From positions 1 through 13,381 of the forward strand of contig JBDRGC010000386.1 of the NCBI GenBank assembly GCA_043818215.1: a stretch of DNA of 13,381 nucleotides, read 5' to 3'. The stretch's first letter is position 1. Every line of letters starts with the position of its first letter. This DNA comes from JBDRGC01 sp043818215. GTDB lineage: Bacteria > Chloroflexota > Anaerolineae > Anaerolineales > UBA11858. Below, piece after piece: positions 7,154-13,381 of this stretch. Below the pieces are notes generated by a model that worked only from the letters and a program-made list of their open reading frames with translations, had not been told where the DNA came from and searched no databases. A program made the translations under genes and the position numbers.

Positions 7154-7410
7154 TTGTTTCATATTTCAAGGCAGAAGTTCCACTATCGCGGCGGCCTCAG
7201 GTCAGGCTTCAACGCCAGGATCCTCTGTCGGTGCGACACGTCTTGGCACACCGTTGCGAACAATGCAATGTGTACCAAGTTCTGAAAGCCACCGGCGTTT
7301 TCGGCAGTCTGGGCGCAGTTTCCATTATCATCTCCGGGCGACTTTCCCCCTTCGGGGATGCTGCGCGAAAGTCATGGCAACGGGATACGCGAAGTCCACC
7401 GGAGCTTGCA

Positions 7411-7430
7411 CAGAGCTTGTCGAAGTGTGG
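7411..7430. repeat. Short dispersed repeat, second copy
   Basis: On the minus strand CCACACTTCGACAAGCTCTG shares CTTCGACAAG(T/C)TC with 5252-5271, in opposite orientation. Confidence 0.45.
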
Positions 7431-7671
7431 ACTGGGTAAACTGGCAGCAGTGGCTGATACGGTCGTGCGGTGTCCACGATCAGGCTAAGGTTTTTATCCG
7501 CTGGTGGGTGCATCATCAGCAAATTGTTTTTGTTGTCGCCAAGCGGTGGCAAAATCAACTAATCGGGGCTGCGGTGTTGGCGTCGCGGTCGGCTCAATCA
7601 GCGCACTGCGCACCATTCCGCTTGCCATCACATCCATGGACAGCAGATGTTGAGCACCTCCCAGCCCAGGG

Positions 7672-7752
7672 GAGCAGGAAGCAGGAAGCAGGGAGCAGGG
7701 AGCAGGAAGCAGGAAACCAGGGACCAGGAACCAGGAAACAGGAAACCAGGAA
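7672..7752. repeat. 7-bp tandem array, GCAGGAA type
   Basis: Units of seven bases: GCAGGAA and GCAGGGA repeated, drifting to ACCAGGA and AACAGGA. The strand is purine-rich and there is no coding sequence. It lies directly before a second heptamer array of different sequence. Confidence 0.7.
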
Positions 7753-7763
7753 GCACTTATCCC

Positions 7764-7830
7764 GTCCCTTGTCCCTAGTCCCTAGTCCCTAGTCCCTTGT
7801 CCCTAGTCCCTAATCCCTAGCCCCCAATCT
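7764..7830. repeat. 7-bp tandem array, AGTCCCT type
   Basis: Repeats of GTCCCTA with variants GTCCCTT and ATCCCTA; on the minus strand the unit is GGGACTA. Period and G-rich core resemble the array at the end of the window. Confidence 0.75.
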
Positions 7831-7840
7831 CTCAACCCAT

Positions 7841-7869
7841 TTGACTTCTCATACGAGATAATCTATACT
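7841..7869 (+). promoter_or_regulatory. Promoter of the ParA gene (leaderless)
   Basis: TTGACT (7841-7846) and TATACT (7864-7869) are separated by 17 bp, a near-consensus housekeeping promoter. The expected transcription start, six to seven bases past the -10, falls on 7875-7876, the A of the ATG. There is no ribosome binding site before that ATG, as expected for a leaderless mRNA. Confidence 0.7.
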
Positions 7870-7875
7870 CATAAC

Positions 7876-8640
7876 ATGGAACGCATCATTGCTGTAGCCA
7901 ATCAAAAAGGTGGGGTAGGCAAAACCACAAGCGTTGCCAACCTGGCAGCGGGTCTGGCAAAACTTGGATACCGTGTTGCCGTGATCGATCTGGATTCCCA
8001 GGGGGCACTCACCGTCAGCCTGGGATTCGACCCCTACACTATCCGCCCATCGACATACAATTTGCTGTTGGAGCAAAATCTCCCGCTCTCCCAAATCTTG
8101 CGGGACACGCGCCCCAACATCCAATTGGCTCCTGCCAACGCAGAACTGATCGCGGCTGAATACCGCTTGCTAAATAAGCCGGACCGCACCCTGCGCCTGC
8201 GCAAAGCCATAGAACGCAGCCATACACAACTCGATTTCATTCTCATCGACACCCCGCCCAGCTTGGGCCTGCTCACAGTGAATGGCCTCGCCGCCGCGCA
8301 CGAACTGCTGATCCCGGTGGCAGCCAACTACCTGTCCATGCGCGGCGTGCGCTCCCTGCTCGATTCCGTATGGCTCATCCGAGAGCGCATCAACCCGGGG
8401 TTGAAACTGCTCGGTGTGCTCCCCACCCTGGTACAGCCCAACACGCCCTACGCCATGTCGGCCATCGCCGAAATGCGGGCCGTTTTCAAACACAAAGTAT
8501 TCCGCACATTCATTCCCACCGATGAGGTCGCCGCCATAGCCCCCGCCATGCGCCAGACCGCCATCGATTACAAACCCGAGAGCGCCGTCGCGGCGGCTTA
8601 TCAACAACTCGCCAAGGAGGTCAGCAATGCATACCAATGA
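7876..8640 (+). CDS. ParA-type (Soj/MinD superfamily) ATPase
   Basis: The 254-residue protein has all ParA ATPase motifs: a deviant Walker A KGGVGKTT with signature lysine K11 and K16, an A' box VIDLDSQG (D38, D40), and Walker B ILIDTPPSLG (D125). Such ATPases dimerise on ATP, bind DNA or membrane, and position chromosomes, plasmids or protein complexes. There is no N-terminal DNA-binding extension, so this is the short chromosomal form, and no C-terminal amphipathic helix of the MinD kind is evident. No parB or parS-like site is visible. Instead it overlaps the next gene by 14 bases, so the two are translated together and the partner is probably that membrane protein. It opens the GC-rich part of the window. 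Confidence 0.9.
   Translation: MERIIAVANQKGGVGKTTSVANLAAGLAKLGYRVAVIDLDSQGALTVSLGFDPYTIRPSTYNLLLEQNLPLSQILRDTRPNIQLAPANAELIAAEYRLLNKPDRTLRLRKAIERSHTQLDFILIDTPPSLGLLTVNGLAAAHELLIPVAANYLSMRGVRSLLDSVWLIRERINPGLKLLGVLPTLVQPNTPYAMSAIAEMRAVFKHKVFRTFIPTDEVAAIAPAMRQTAIDYKPESAVAAAYQQLAKEVSNAYQ
8614..8620 (+). promoter_or_regulatory. Ribosome binding site of the ParA partner gene
   Basis: AAGGAGG lies six bases before ATG 8627, inside the end of the ParA gene. It is close to perfect and fixes the overlapping start. Confidence 0.75.
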
Positions 8641-9907
8641 TCCCAAAGACCTTCTGGCAGGAAAAGGAGAAGAAATGATTCCTGACCGGGGCATTCCATT
8701 CGACGATATCGAGGACTCTGCCCCCCATACCGATGAATGGAAACCACCGGACTCACCCGAAATGAGAGAAAATATACCCGCATCCACAGATAAGGAATAT
8801 TCCTCTATGGAAGGAAATACCCACCCACCCGAAGACACCCCCGATGATGGCATGTCCGCGGGCTACCACCCCTTCAAATTCGAGACCCTGCCCCCCGAAC
8901 TCTCGACGCCCATCATCGAGCTAGAGCATGAATCTCTGAAAGGAGCGCCGCTATTCTTTGGCAAAGGGATGGAGATCCCCGGCCCTTCAGGTCCCATACC
9001 AGATGATGGCGCCTCCGTGCCGCCCGAAGAAGTGATCGCCACAGATACAATGCTAAAACTTCTGGTCACCCATAAACGCGTTTGTGAACTTTGGAAGCGA
9101 GCCGACATAGCCAGCGAAAATATCGAGAGCGAAATTAGCAACGTGCAACTTGCCCGACAGCTTCTCGATCAGATAAAATTTGCCCGTCATGAGCTGCTAG
9201 GTGGCCAAGACCACTACGAAGAAGCCGAGAGGCATATCAACGAGGCCGAGTTCAGCATCAACTTTGCCCATAGGGTCAGGAAATGGTCATGTATGTATGG
9301 TATCCCGCTTTTCATTTATGAGATTTTATTCGGAGCGGTGCTCATCGGGTCACTCTTTTTTACATCCCTGGGTGAAGTAGCCTTCGCCAGCGGTACAGAT
9401 ATTGCCCGCAATGCCGCAACAATTCTTGACCCTGCCCTTGTATACTTGCTAGCCTGCATGATCTGGGGTGGTTTTGGGAGCGTGATTGGAGCTTTGCTGT
9501 CATTGGTGCGGCATATCTCCGAAGACCAGGATTTCGACAAACAGTTTTTCATGTGGTACTTCGGCAGCCCTTTGGTGGGAATGGGCGTCGGCATCGCAGT
9601 CTATTTGCTCATGCGCACCGGGCTGTTATCCATCCTAGGTTCAGACCCGGATAGCAACATCACATCGCCGATTATTATCTACGTATTGGCCTGGTTAGCC
9701 GGATACCAGCACAATGTCTTCACCGAAATCGTCCGCAGGCTGATGAAAGTTTTCAGAATAGAGAGTGAAGAAAAAGATAAAAAGACAGCACCTCCGGCCC
9801 CCAAATCCGGCCCCCAAGGTAAAAAACACGGGGCAAACGAATTTGATAATAATAATGTTGGTGGTAATATGTGGCGGGTTAAGAAAAGTGGAGAATTTCC
9901 TAAATAA
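8627..9907 (+). CDS. ParA-linked membrane protein with disordered N-terminus
   Basis: The 426-residue protein has three parts. Residues 1-135 are acidic, rich in Pro, Asp and Glu and probably disordered. Residues 136-215 are charged and helical and could form a coiled coil. Four hydrophobic segments follow (about 224-247, 267-294, 306-330, 347-362), then a basic, Pro-rich tail. I do not recognise a family. Its start sits inside the ParA gene behind a strong ribosome binding site, so the two proteins very likely work together, with this one as membrane anchor or receptor for the ATPase. The last ~22 residues (from about 405) appear foreign: a copy of the tail-coding sequence 315 bp downstream encodes a different ending (GAIK, stop 10187-10189), and the present copy has one extra A that shifts the frame. 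Confidence 0.75.
   Translation: MHTNDPKDLLAGKGEEMIPDRGIPFDDIEDSAPHTDEWKPPDSPEMRENIPASTDKEYSSMEGNTHPPEDTPDDGMSAGYHPFKFETLPPELSTPIIELEHESLKGAPLFFGKGMEIPGPSGPIPDDGASVPPEEVIATDTMLKLLVTHKRVCELWKRADIASENIESEISNVQLARQLLDQIKFARHELLGGQDHYEEAERHINEAEFSINFAHRVRKWSCMYGIPLFIYEILFGAVLIGSLFFTSLGEVAFASGTDIARNAATILDPALVYLLACMIWGGFGSVIGALLSLVRHISEDQDFDKQFFMWYFGSPLVGMGVGIAVYLLMRTGLLSILGSDPDSNITSPIIIYVLAWLAGYQHNVFTEIVRRLMKVFRIESEEKDKKTAPPAPKSGPQGKKHGANEFDNNNVGGNMWRVKKSGEFPK
9761..9839 (+). repeat. Tail duplication, copy 1 (inside the membrane gene)
   Basis: It codes for ESEEKDKKTAPPAPKSGPQG and is homologous to 10076-10153. It carries one extra A in a run near 9821-9826 that changes the frame relative to copy 2. 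Confidence 0.8.
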
Positions 9908-10075
9908 TCGAATACCTTTGCCACTTTCCGACAGCAAGAACTTAGTGTATCCTAACAACATCAGGAAAGAGTCATTTCAGAGCAAAGACTTCAGAGAACT
10001 GAACTTTGGATACTCAGGTACAGCAGTTGATGCAGCGATTGCTGAATCATATTGAACTTCTGACGAGTGAGAAAA
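9908..10075. other. Inserted AT-rich segment between the tail copies
   Basis: Together with 9840-9907 this makes a ~236-bp segment unlike the GC-rich neighbourhood. One plus-strand frame ends DFRELNFGYSGTAVDAAIAESY at 10055 and could be a gene fragment, but I cannot identify it. No inverted ends typical of an IS are visible. Confidence 0.4.
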
Positions 10076-10189
10076 GAGAGTGAAGAAAAAGAGAAAGAGA
10101 TTGCACCTCCGGCCCCCAAATCTGGCCAGCAAGGTGAAAACACGGGTCAAACGCCTGCACCCCAAAAGCCGCCTGGCGCGATTAAGTGA
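10076..10189 (+). pseudogene. Detached C-terminal coding tail of the membrane protein (copy 2)
   Basis: In the same frame as the gene upstream, this stretch reads ESEEKEKEIAPPAPKSG, then GENTGQT, and ends PPGAIK with a stop at 10187-10189, 37 residues in all. It looks like the original end of the membrane protein, separated from the gene by about 236 bp with an early stop at 9905-9907. No start codon or ribosome binding site is present, so it is probably not translated on its own. Confidence 0.6.
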
Positions 10190-10261
10190 TTGCTGTATCC
10201 TCTCTAAAAAGTAGGGGAGTATTCCAATTATTCAGCGTATATGGAGCGGATACCCATAAAC

Positions 10262-10446
10262 TGTCATTGCGAAGCAGCTTTACCGCTGAAGCAATCTCAT
10301 CCTTGGCGAGTGGGAGATCGCTTCGCACAAATCGCTACGAAGAAACATAATGCCATGTCATTGCGAACCGACGCTTCTCGGTGAAGCAATTTCCTTCTCG
10401 CCAAGGAGGAGATTGCTTCGCTCCGCAGGCTCCGCTCGCAATGACA
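10262..10446. repeat. REP-like palindromic repeat cluster
   Basis: TGTCATTGCGAA occurs at 10262-10273 and again at 10356-10367. The inverted form TCGCAATGACA closes the unit at 10436-10446. Inside, GAAGCAAT and GATTGCTTCG are also inverted. This GTCATTGCGA...GAAGCAATCTC pattern is familiar as an intergenic repeat in many bacteria. Confidence 0.75.
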
Positions 10447-10536
10447 ATTACCAAGTTTAATTTCTTACCCATTCACTGACCAGTTGCTAGATTCTCTCCC
10501 TGCAATATGGAGAGGATACTGATTGCTGCTATAACG

Positions 10537-10571
10537 AGACCCCAGAGGATTAATTGAAACCTCTGGGGTCT
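10537..10571. terminator. Strong 12-bp hairpin, candidate terminator
   Basis: AGACCCCAGAGG (10537-10548) pairs perfectly with CCTCTGGGGTCT (10560-10571) around an 11-base loop. No long T-run follows on either strand, so intrinsic termination is only a guess. It lies between convergent genes. Confidence 0.5.
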
Positions 10572-10773
10572 TGACGTTTCCGGGAAAGGGGTTTGTCATT
10601 AACCAACCCAGACAGGTCGGAAACAAAGAGGAAATTGCTTCACCACACATCGTCCCGATGTATGGTTAGGGTTTTCTTTGTGTTCCTTCGTGCGCAGTGC
10701 CTGCATAGGTATCCTTCGTGGTGAAATTTCTTGTTAAGGAGGTAGTCGCTGGTTGGGGTGAGGCCCTTTTTTA

Positions 10774-11895
10774 TCATTCCTGCCGGCCCCAGATCAAACC
10801 TTCGATATACCGCGCCAGACGGAGCGCAGCCGAGCGCAGGCTCACGTACAAAACGTAGAGGCGGTCGAAGCGGTACGGCCATGCCTGACGGCGTTCAGTG
10901 GATAATGGGCCAGTCCACTGGGCGGCAAGTGCCCCCCAGGTCAGCCCGCCGCCAAAGCCGACCAACACCACACGATCTCCGGGATTCAGCCGCCCTTCCC
11001 GGATGGCCTCCACTGCCGCAAGGGGGATCGAGGCCGTCGAGGTGTTACCGTATCGATCCAGATTGACCGCGAAGCGCTCCAGGGGAAGTTTCAGCCCCCG
11101 GGCCGCGGCTTCGATGATGCGTTGATTAGCCTGATGGGGAACGATCAAGTCGATATCGTCCAATTCTAGTCCTGCTAAACTTACCACTTCCCGCGTAGCC
11201 TGGGCCATCACGCGAGTGGCAAATCGGAAGACCTCCCGTCCTTTCATGTGGATGAAATGCTGGCCGTTTGCCACCGTATCGGCGCTGGCCGGTAATTTGC
11301 TGCCGCCCGCCGGTAAAGAGAGCAAATCGCCGCCGGAGCCATCGGAGCGCATCACCGCTGAGAGCACACCCCCTGGCTCGTCGCTGGCTTGCAGCACGAA
11401 TGCCCCGGCCCCATCGCCGAACAGGATGCAGGTGTTGCGGTCTTCCCAATCGGTCAGGCGCGAGAGCGTCTCGGCCCCCACCACAATGGCATTCTCGATA
11501 GAGCCGGTACGGATTGCCTGGGCTGCCATGTTCAGGGCCAGAATGAACCCGGTGCAGGCGGCTGAAAGATCGAAAGCGCCAGCCTTCACCGCTCCGATGC
11601 TGTCCTGCACGAGAGAAGCCGTGGACGGGAAGAGATGCTCCGGCGAAGATGAGGCCACAATGATCAAATCGACATCCGCGGGATTCAAATCCGCCACTTC
11701 TAAGGCATGCAGGGCCGAGTCGGCTGCCAGGGTGGCAGTGCTCTGTTCGGCGGCGGCGATGCGCCGCTCGCGGATGCCGGTGCGGGAAAAAATCCACTCG
11801 TCGCTGGTGTTCACCATTTCGGCAAGTTCATCGTTGGTCAGCACCCGCTCAGGAACCGCCATCCCCCAGCCGGTGATATGTGCGTAGCGCATCAT
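10774..11895 (-). CDS. fabH: 3-oxoacyl-ACP synthase III (KAS III)
   Basis: KAS III starts fatty acid synthesis in the cytoplasm by condensing an acyl-CoA with malonyl-ACP. The catalytic triad is complete: C114 (DLSAACTGF), H254 (VPHQANQR) and N284 (DRYGNTSTAS). The early signature TSDEWIFSRTGIRERR and the FGGGLTWGA end of the core are typical. The start at 11895 gives an ATGA overlap with the fabF stop; a second ATG follows at 11892. A longer open frame to 12021 only runs back into fabF. The core ends near residue 327, like known enzymes of about 320 residues, and a further ~45 basic and aromatic residues follow (RFDRLYVLYVSLRSAALRLARYIEGL), possibly a membrane-touching helix. It is translated with fabF. 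Confidence 0.93.
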   Translation of the reverse strand: MMRYAHITGWGMAVPERVLTNDELAEMVNTSDEWIFSRTGIRERRIAAAEQSTATLAADSALHALEVADLNPADVDLIIVASSSPEHLFPSTASLVQDSIGAVKAGAFDLSAACTGFILALNMAAQAIRTGSIENAIVVGAETLSRLTDWEDRNTCILFGDGAGAFVLQASDEPGGVLSAVMRSDGSGGDLLSLPAGGSKLPASADTVANGQHFIHMKGREVFRFATRVMAQATREVVSLAGLELDDIDLIVPHQANQRIIEAAARGLKLPLERFAVNLDRYGNTSTASIPLAAVEAIREGRLNPGDRVVLVGFGGGLTWGALAAQWTGPLSTERRQAWPYRFDRLYVLYVSLRSAALRLARYIEGLIWGRQE

Positions 11896-13142
11896 TCCGC
11901 CGTGTCCGAAAAGCGGCTCAAAATGATAGTAGCGTTGTGGCCCCCAAAGCCGAAAGAGTTGGACATGACGTGATCCATGCGGGCCGGACGGGTTTGATTG
12001 GGTACATAATCCAGATCGCATTCGGGATCGGGGGTTTCGTAATTGATAGTGGCAGGCAGGATTTCCTCCGCCAGGGTTTTCACGCAGAAGATGGCTTCCA
12101 AAGCGCCAGCAGCTCCCAGCAAATGTCCGGTCATCGATTTGGTGGACGATACCGGGATTGCGTAGGCCTGTTTGCCAAACACCGTTTTGATAGCTGCGGT
12201 TTCGCTTTTATCATTAAGGGATGTGCTGGTTCCGTGAGCGTTGATATAACCAATATCGGTGGTATCCAGTCCGGCGCTGTCCAGTGCGACCTGCATACAT
12301 AAAGCCGCGCCAGCTCCGTCTGGGGCGGGGGCGGAAATATGGTAAGCGTCGTTGGTGGTCCCGTATCCGCTGACTTCGGCCAAGATGTGTGCGCCGCGCG
12401 CCTGGGCGTGCTCCAGCGATTCCAGCACCAAAATGGCGGCCCCTTCCCCCATTAAAAATCCGTCCCGGCCGGCATCGAAGGGACGGGAGGCGCGTTCGGG
12501 TTCCTCATTACGGGTGGAAAGTGCCCCCATCACGCTCATGCCCGCGATAGCGATGGGAATGATGGCCGCTTCCGACCCGCCGGCCAGCATAACATCGGCC
12601 TGCCCGCGGCGGATGATCTCAGCCGACTCGCCGAGAGCGTTGGTGCCTGAGGCGCAGGCGGTGACCACAGCCATATTGGGGCCGCGCACTCCGAATTGGA
12701 TGGCGACCATCCCGGCGGAAGTGTCTGGGAGCATCATAGGAACCAGGAAGGGACTCACTCGCGAGGGGCCACGTTCGAAAAATATTTGCATATTCTTGGA
12801 AATAGTATCCATTCCCCCGGTCCCGGTGCCGATCACCACGCCAATGCGGTCGCGGTTTTCGGCGTTGACCTCCAAACCTGCATCCGCCACCGCCTGTTGA
12901 GCCGCCGCCATAGCGTATTGAGAAACCAGGTCCATGCGCCGGGCCTCCTTGCTTCCAAAGAGTTCTTTTCCATCGAAGCCTTTGACCTCGGCAGCAATTT
13001 TGGTTTTGAAGTCGCTGGTATCGAAGCGTGTGATCGTCCCCACGCCCGACTTCCCGGCGAGAATGTGCCCCCATGTGGTTTCCACGTCATTGCCTAAAGG
13101 GCTGATACACCCCAGGCCGGTGATAACAATTCGTTTGTGCAT
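11892..13142 (-). CDS. fabF: 3-oxoacyl-ACP synthase II (KAS II)
   Basis: This 416-residue elongating condensing enzyme extends acyl-ACP with malonyl-ACP in the cytoplasm. Catalytic C163 (VTACASGTNA), H303 (NAHGTSTSLND) and H340 (KSMTGHLLGAAG), with K335, sit at the positions known for E. coli FabF. The closing NSFGFGGHNA motif is also present. An upstream TTG (13148) is in frame, but ATG 13142 has GAGGAG six bases before it and is the better start. Its stop overlaps the fabH start, so the two are cotranscribed. No acyl carrier protein gene is visible upstream, where a hairpin and a repeat array intervene. Sequence is GC-rich and intact. Confidence 0.95.
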   Translation of the reverse strand: MHKRIVITGLGCISPLGNDVETTWGHILAGKSGVGTITRFDTSDFKTKIAAEVKGFDGKELFGSKEARRMDLVSQYAMAAAQQAVADAGLEVNAENRDRIGVVIGTGTGGMDTISKNMQIFFERGPSRVSPFLVPMMLPDTSAGMVAIQFGVRGPNMAVVTACASGTNALGESAEIIRRGQADVMLAGGSEAAIIPIAIAGMSVMGALSTRNEEPERASRPFDAGRDGFLMGEGAAILVLESLEHAQARGAHILAEVSGYGTTNDAYHISAPAPDGAGAALCMQVALDSAGLDTTDIGYINAHGTSTSLNDKSETAAIKTVFGKQAYAIPVSSTKSMTGHLLGAAGALEAIFCVKTLAEEILPATINYETPDPECDLDYVPNQTRPARMDHVMSNSFGFGGHNATIILSRFSDTAE

Positions 13143-13148
13143 ACTCAA

Positions 13149-13154
13149 CTCCTC
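13149..13154 (-). promoter_or_regulatory. Ribosome binding site choosing the fabF start
   Basis: GAGGAG on the minus strand, six bases before ATG 13142; the in-frame TTG 13148 directly abuts it and is therefore unlikely to be used. Confidence 0.75.
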
Positions 13155-13194
13155 GTGTGTAGATTTGTCGAAATTAGTTCATAACCGGGGAATA

Positions 13195-13227
13195 CAACAC
13201 CGCCTCTCGGAAAAGGAGGCGGTGTTG
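13195..13227. terminator. 12-bp perfect hairpin upstream of fabF
   Basis: CAACACCGCCTC (13195-13206) pairs with GAGGCGGTGTTG (13216-13227) around nine bases. There is no T-run on either strand. It may end a transcript arriving from beyond the window, or it may be a repeat unit. Confidence 0.5.
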
Positions 13228-13232
13228 GAATT

Positions 13233-13381
13233 GGGGATTGGGGATTGGGGATTGGGGACTGGAGATTGGAGATTGGGGATTGGAGATTGGGGATTGGGGA
13301 TTGGAGATTGGAGATTGGAGATTGGGGATTGGGGATTGGGGATTGGAGATTGGAGATTGGGGATTGGGGATTGGAGATTGG
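13233..13381. repeat. 7-bp tandem array, GGGGATT/GGAGATT type
   Basis: About 21 units of GGGGATT, GGAGATT and one GGGGACT run without interruption to the end of the window, so the true length is unknown. The first four units give four GGGG tracts with three-base loops (13233-13257), a good G-quadruplex candidate on the plus strand. Confidence 0.85.

Larger units (their letters stand above)
6972..7875. other. Gene-poor spacer with hairpin and repeats
   Basis: The AT-rich composition ends near 7110 at a strong hairpin. From 7160 to 7650 there are open frames on both strands, but none has a good start, a ribosome binding site or a recognisable domain. One minus-strand frame (7494-7637, 47 residues: MDVMASGMVR..., then PTATPTPQPRLVDF) reads more like protein than the rest and could be the C-terminal remnant of a gene. 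From 7670 to 7830 there are two 7-bp arrays, then the promoter of the ParA gene. Confidence 0.5.
10190..10773. other. Intergenic region with palindromic repeats and hairpin
   Basis: No coding sequence stands out. It contains a REP-like unit (10262-10446), a strong hairpin (10537-10571) and a weaker inverted pair (near 10632-10645 and 10713-10727, TTCACCAC against GTGGTGAA) that may be a decayed repeat. The genes on either side converge on it, so it should hold terminators for both. Confidence 0.5.

Noticed and set aside
6981..7439. Plus-strand 152-codon frame after the HEPN gene
   Set aside because: It runs through the strong hairpin at 7117-7153 and the composition break, and has no ribosome binding site or recognisable domain.
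7672..7830. CRISPR array
   Set aside because: Units are 7 bp without spacers and no cas genes are present. The MITE copies also do not qualify: there are only two, far apart, with target duplications.
10647..10659. 13-bp match CACATCGTCCCGA to 4860-4872 in the intron
   Set aside because: A single 13-bp match is expected about once by chance in a window this size, and the flanking similarities have different spacing.
10755..10776. Intrinsic terminator from GGCCCTTTTTT at the fabH end
   Set aside because: The T-run is on the plus strand with only a 3-bp possible stem, and it would not serve fabH on the minus strand.
11216..11887. Long plus-strand open frame (223 codons) opposite fabH, and a similar one opposite fabF (12352-12900)
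   Set aside because: They are mirror frames of GC-rich, fully convincing fabH and fabF genes and show no domain of their own.
11896..12021. 42-residue N-terminal extension of FabH
   Set aside because: It only reads the end of fabF in another frame. The ATG overlapping the fabF stop gives the normal FabH start (RYAHITGWGMAVPE).
13161..13177. Third copy of the CTTCGACAAG repeat upstream of fabF
   Set aside because: Only CGACAAA-type partial identity is present.

Overview
The window looks like an accessory region of a bacterial chromosome, probably from a Chloroflexota (Anaerolineae-like) organism. That assignment rests on gene style, the fabF-fabH arrangement and the many 7-bp arrays and palindromic repeats. 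It is an inference, not a measurement. The first base falls exactly on the tip of an IS inverted repeat and the last bases lie in a tandem repeat, so this may be a whole contig that ends in repeats.

Layout. Bases 1-1901 are an IS701-type insertion sequence with a minus-strand DDE transposase and 18-bp terminal inverted repeats. Bases ~2050-4517 are a visibly AT-rich plus-strand operon: a small histidine kinase, two receiver-only response regulators and a membrane protein with a soluble C-terminal domain. Bases 4550-4730 hold a 181-bp MITE-like element with a 7-bp target duplication. Bases ~4745-5875 are a group II intron-like RNA element without a reverse transcriptase. Bases ~5985-6971 are an AT-rich gene that has lost its 5' end and carries a HEPN-type RNQVEH motif. 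A second MITE copy (6411-6589, 7-bp target duplication AACTGAT) splits it, and removing the element plus one duplicate copy restores the reading frame. Bases 6972-7875 contain no convincing gene: a strong hairpin, REP-like sequence and two 7-bp arrays, ending in a clear promoter.

From 7876 the composition turns GC-rich. A ParA-type ATPase, apparently made from a leaderless mRNA, overlaps a gene for a four-helix membrane protein with a long disordered N-terminus where ParB would be expected. The 3' end of the membrane gene is duplicated 315 bp downstream. Bases 10190-10773 hold palindromic repeats and a strong hairpin. On the minus strand, fabF and fabH (fatty acid elongation and initiation condensing enzymes) form an operon with a 4-bp ATGA-type overlap. 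The window ends with a 12-bp-stem hairpin and a G-rich heptamer array with G-quadruplex potential.

How the parts work together. The kinase, two receivers and membrane protein are a plausible single signalling unit. The HEPN gene is the next AT-rich gene downstream and could once have been its effector, which would make a defence- or stress-type system, now damaged by mobile elements. ParA and its membrane partner look like a second unit, possibly for positioning something at the membrane. fabF-fabH is ordinary lipid metabolism.
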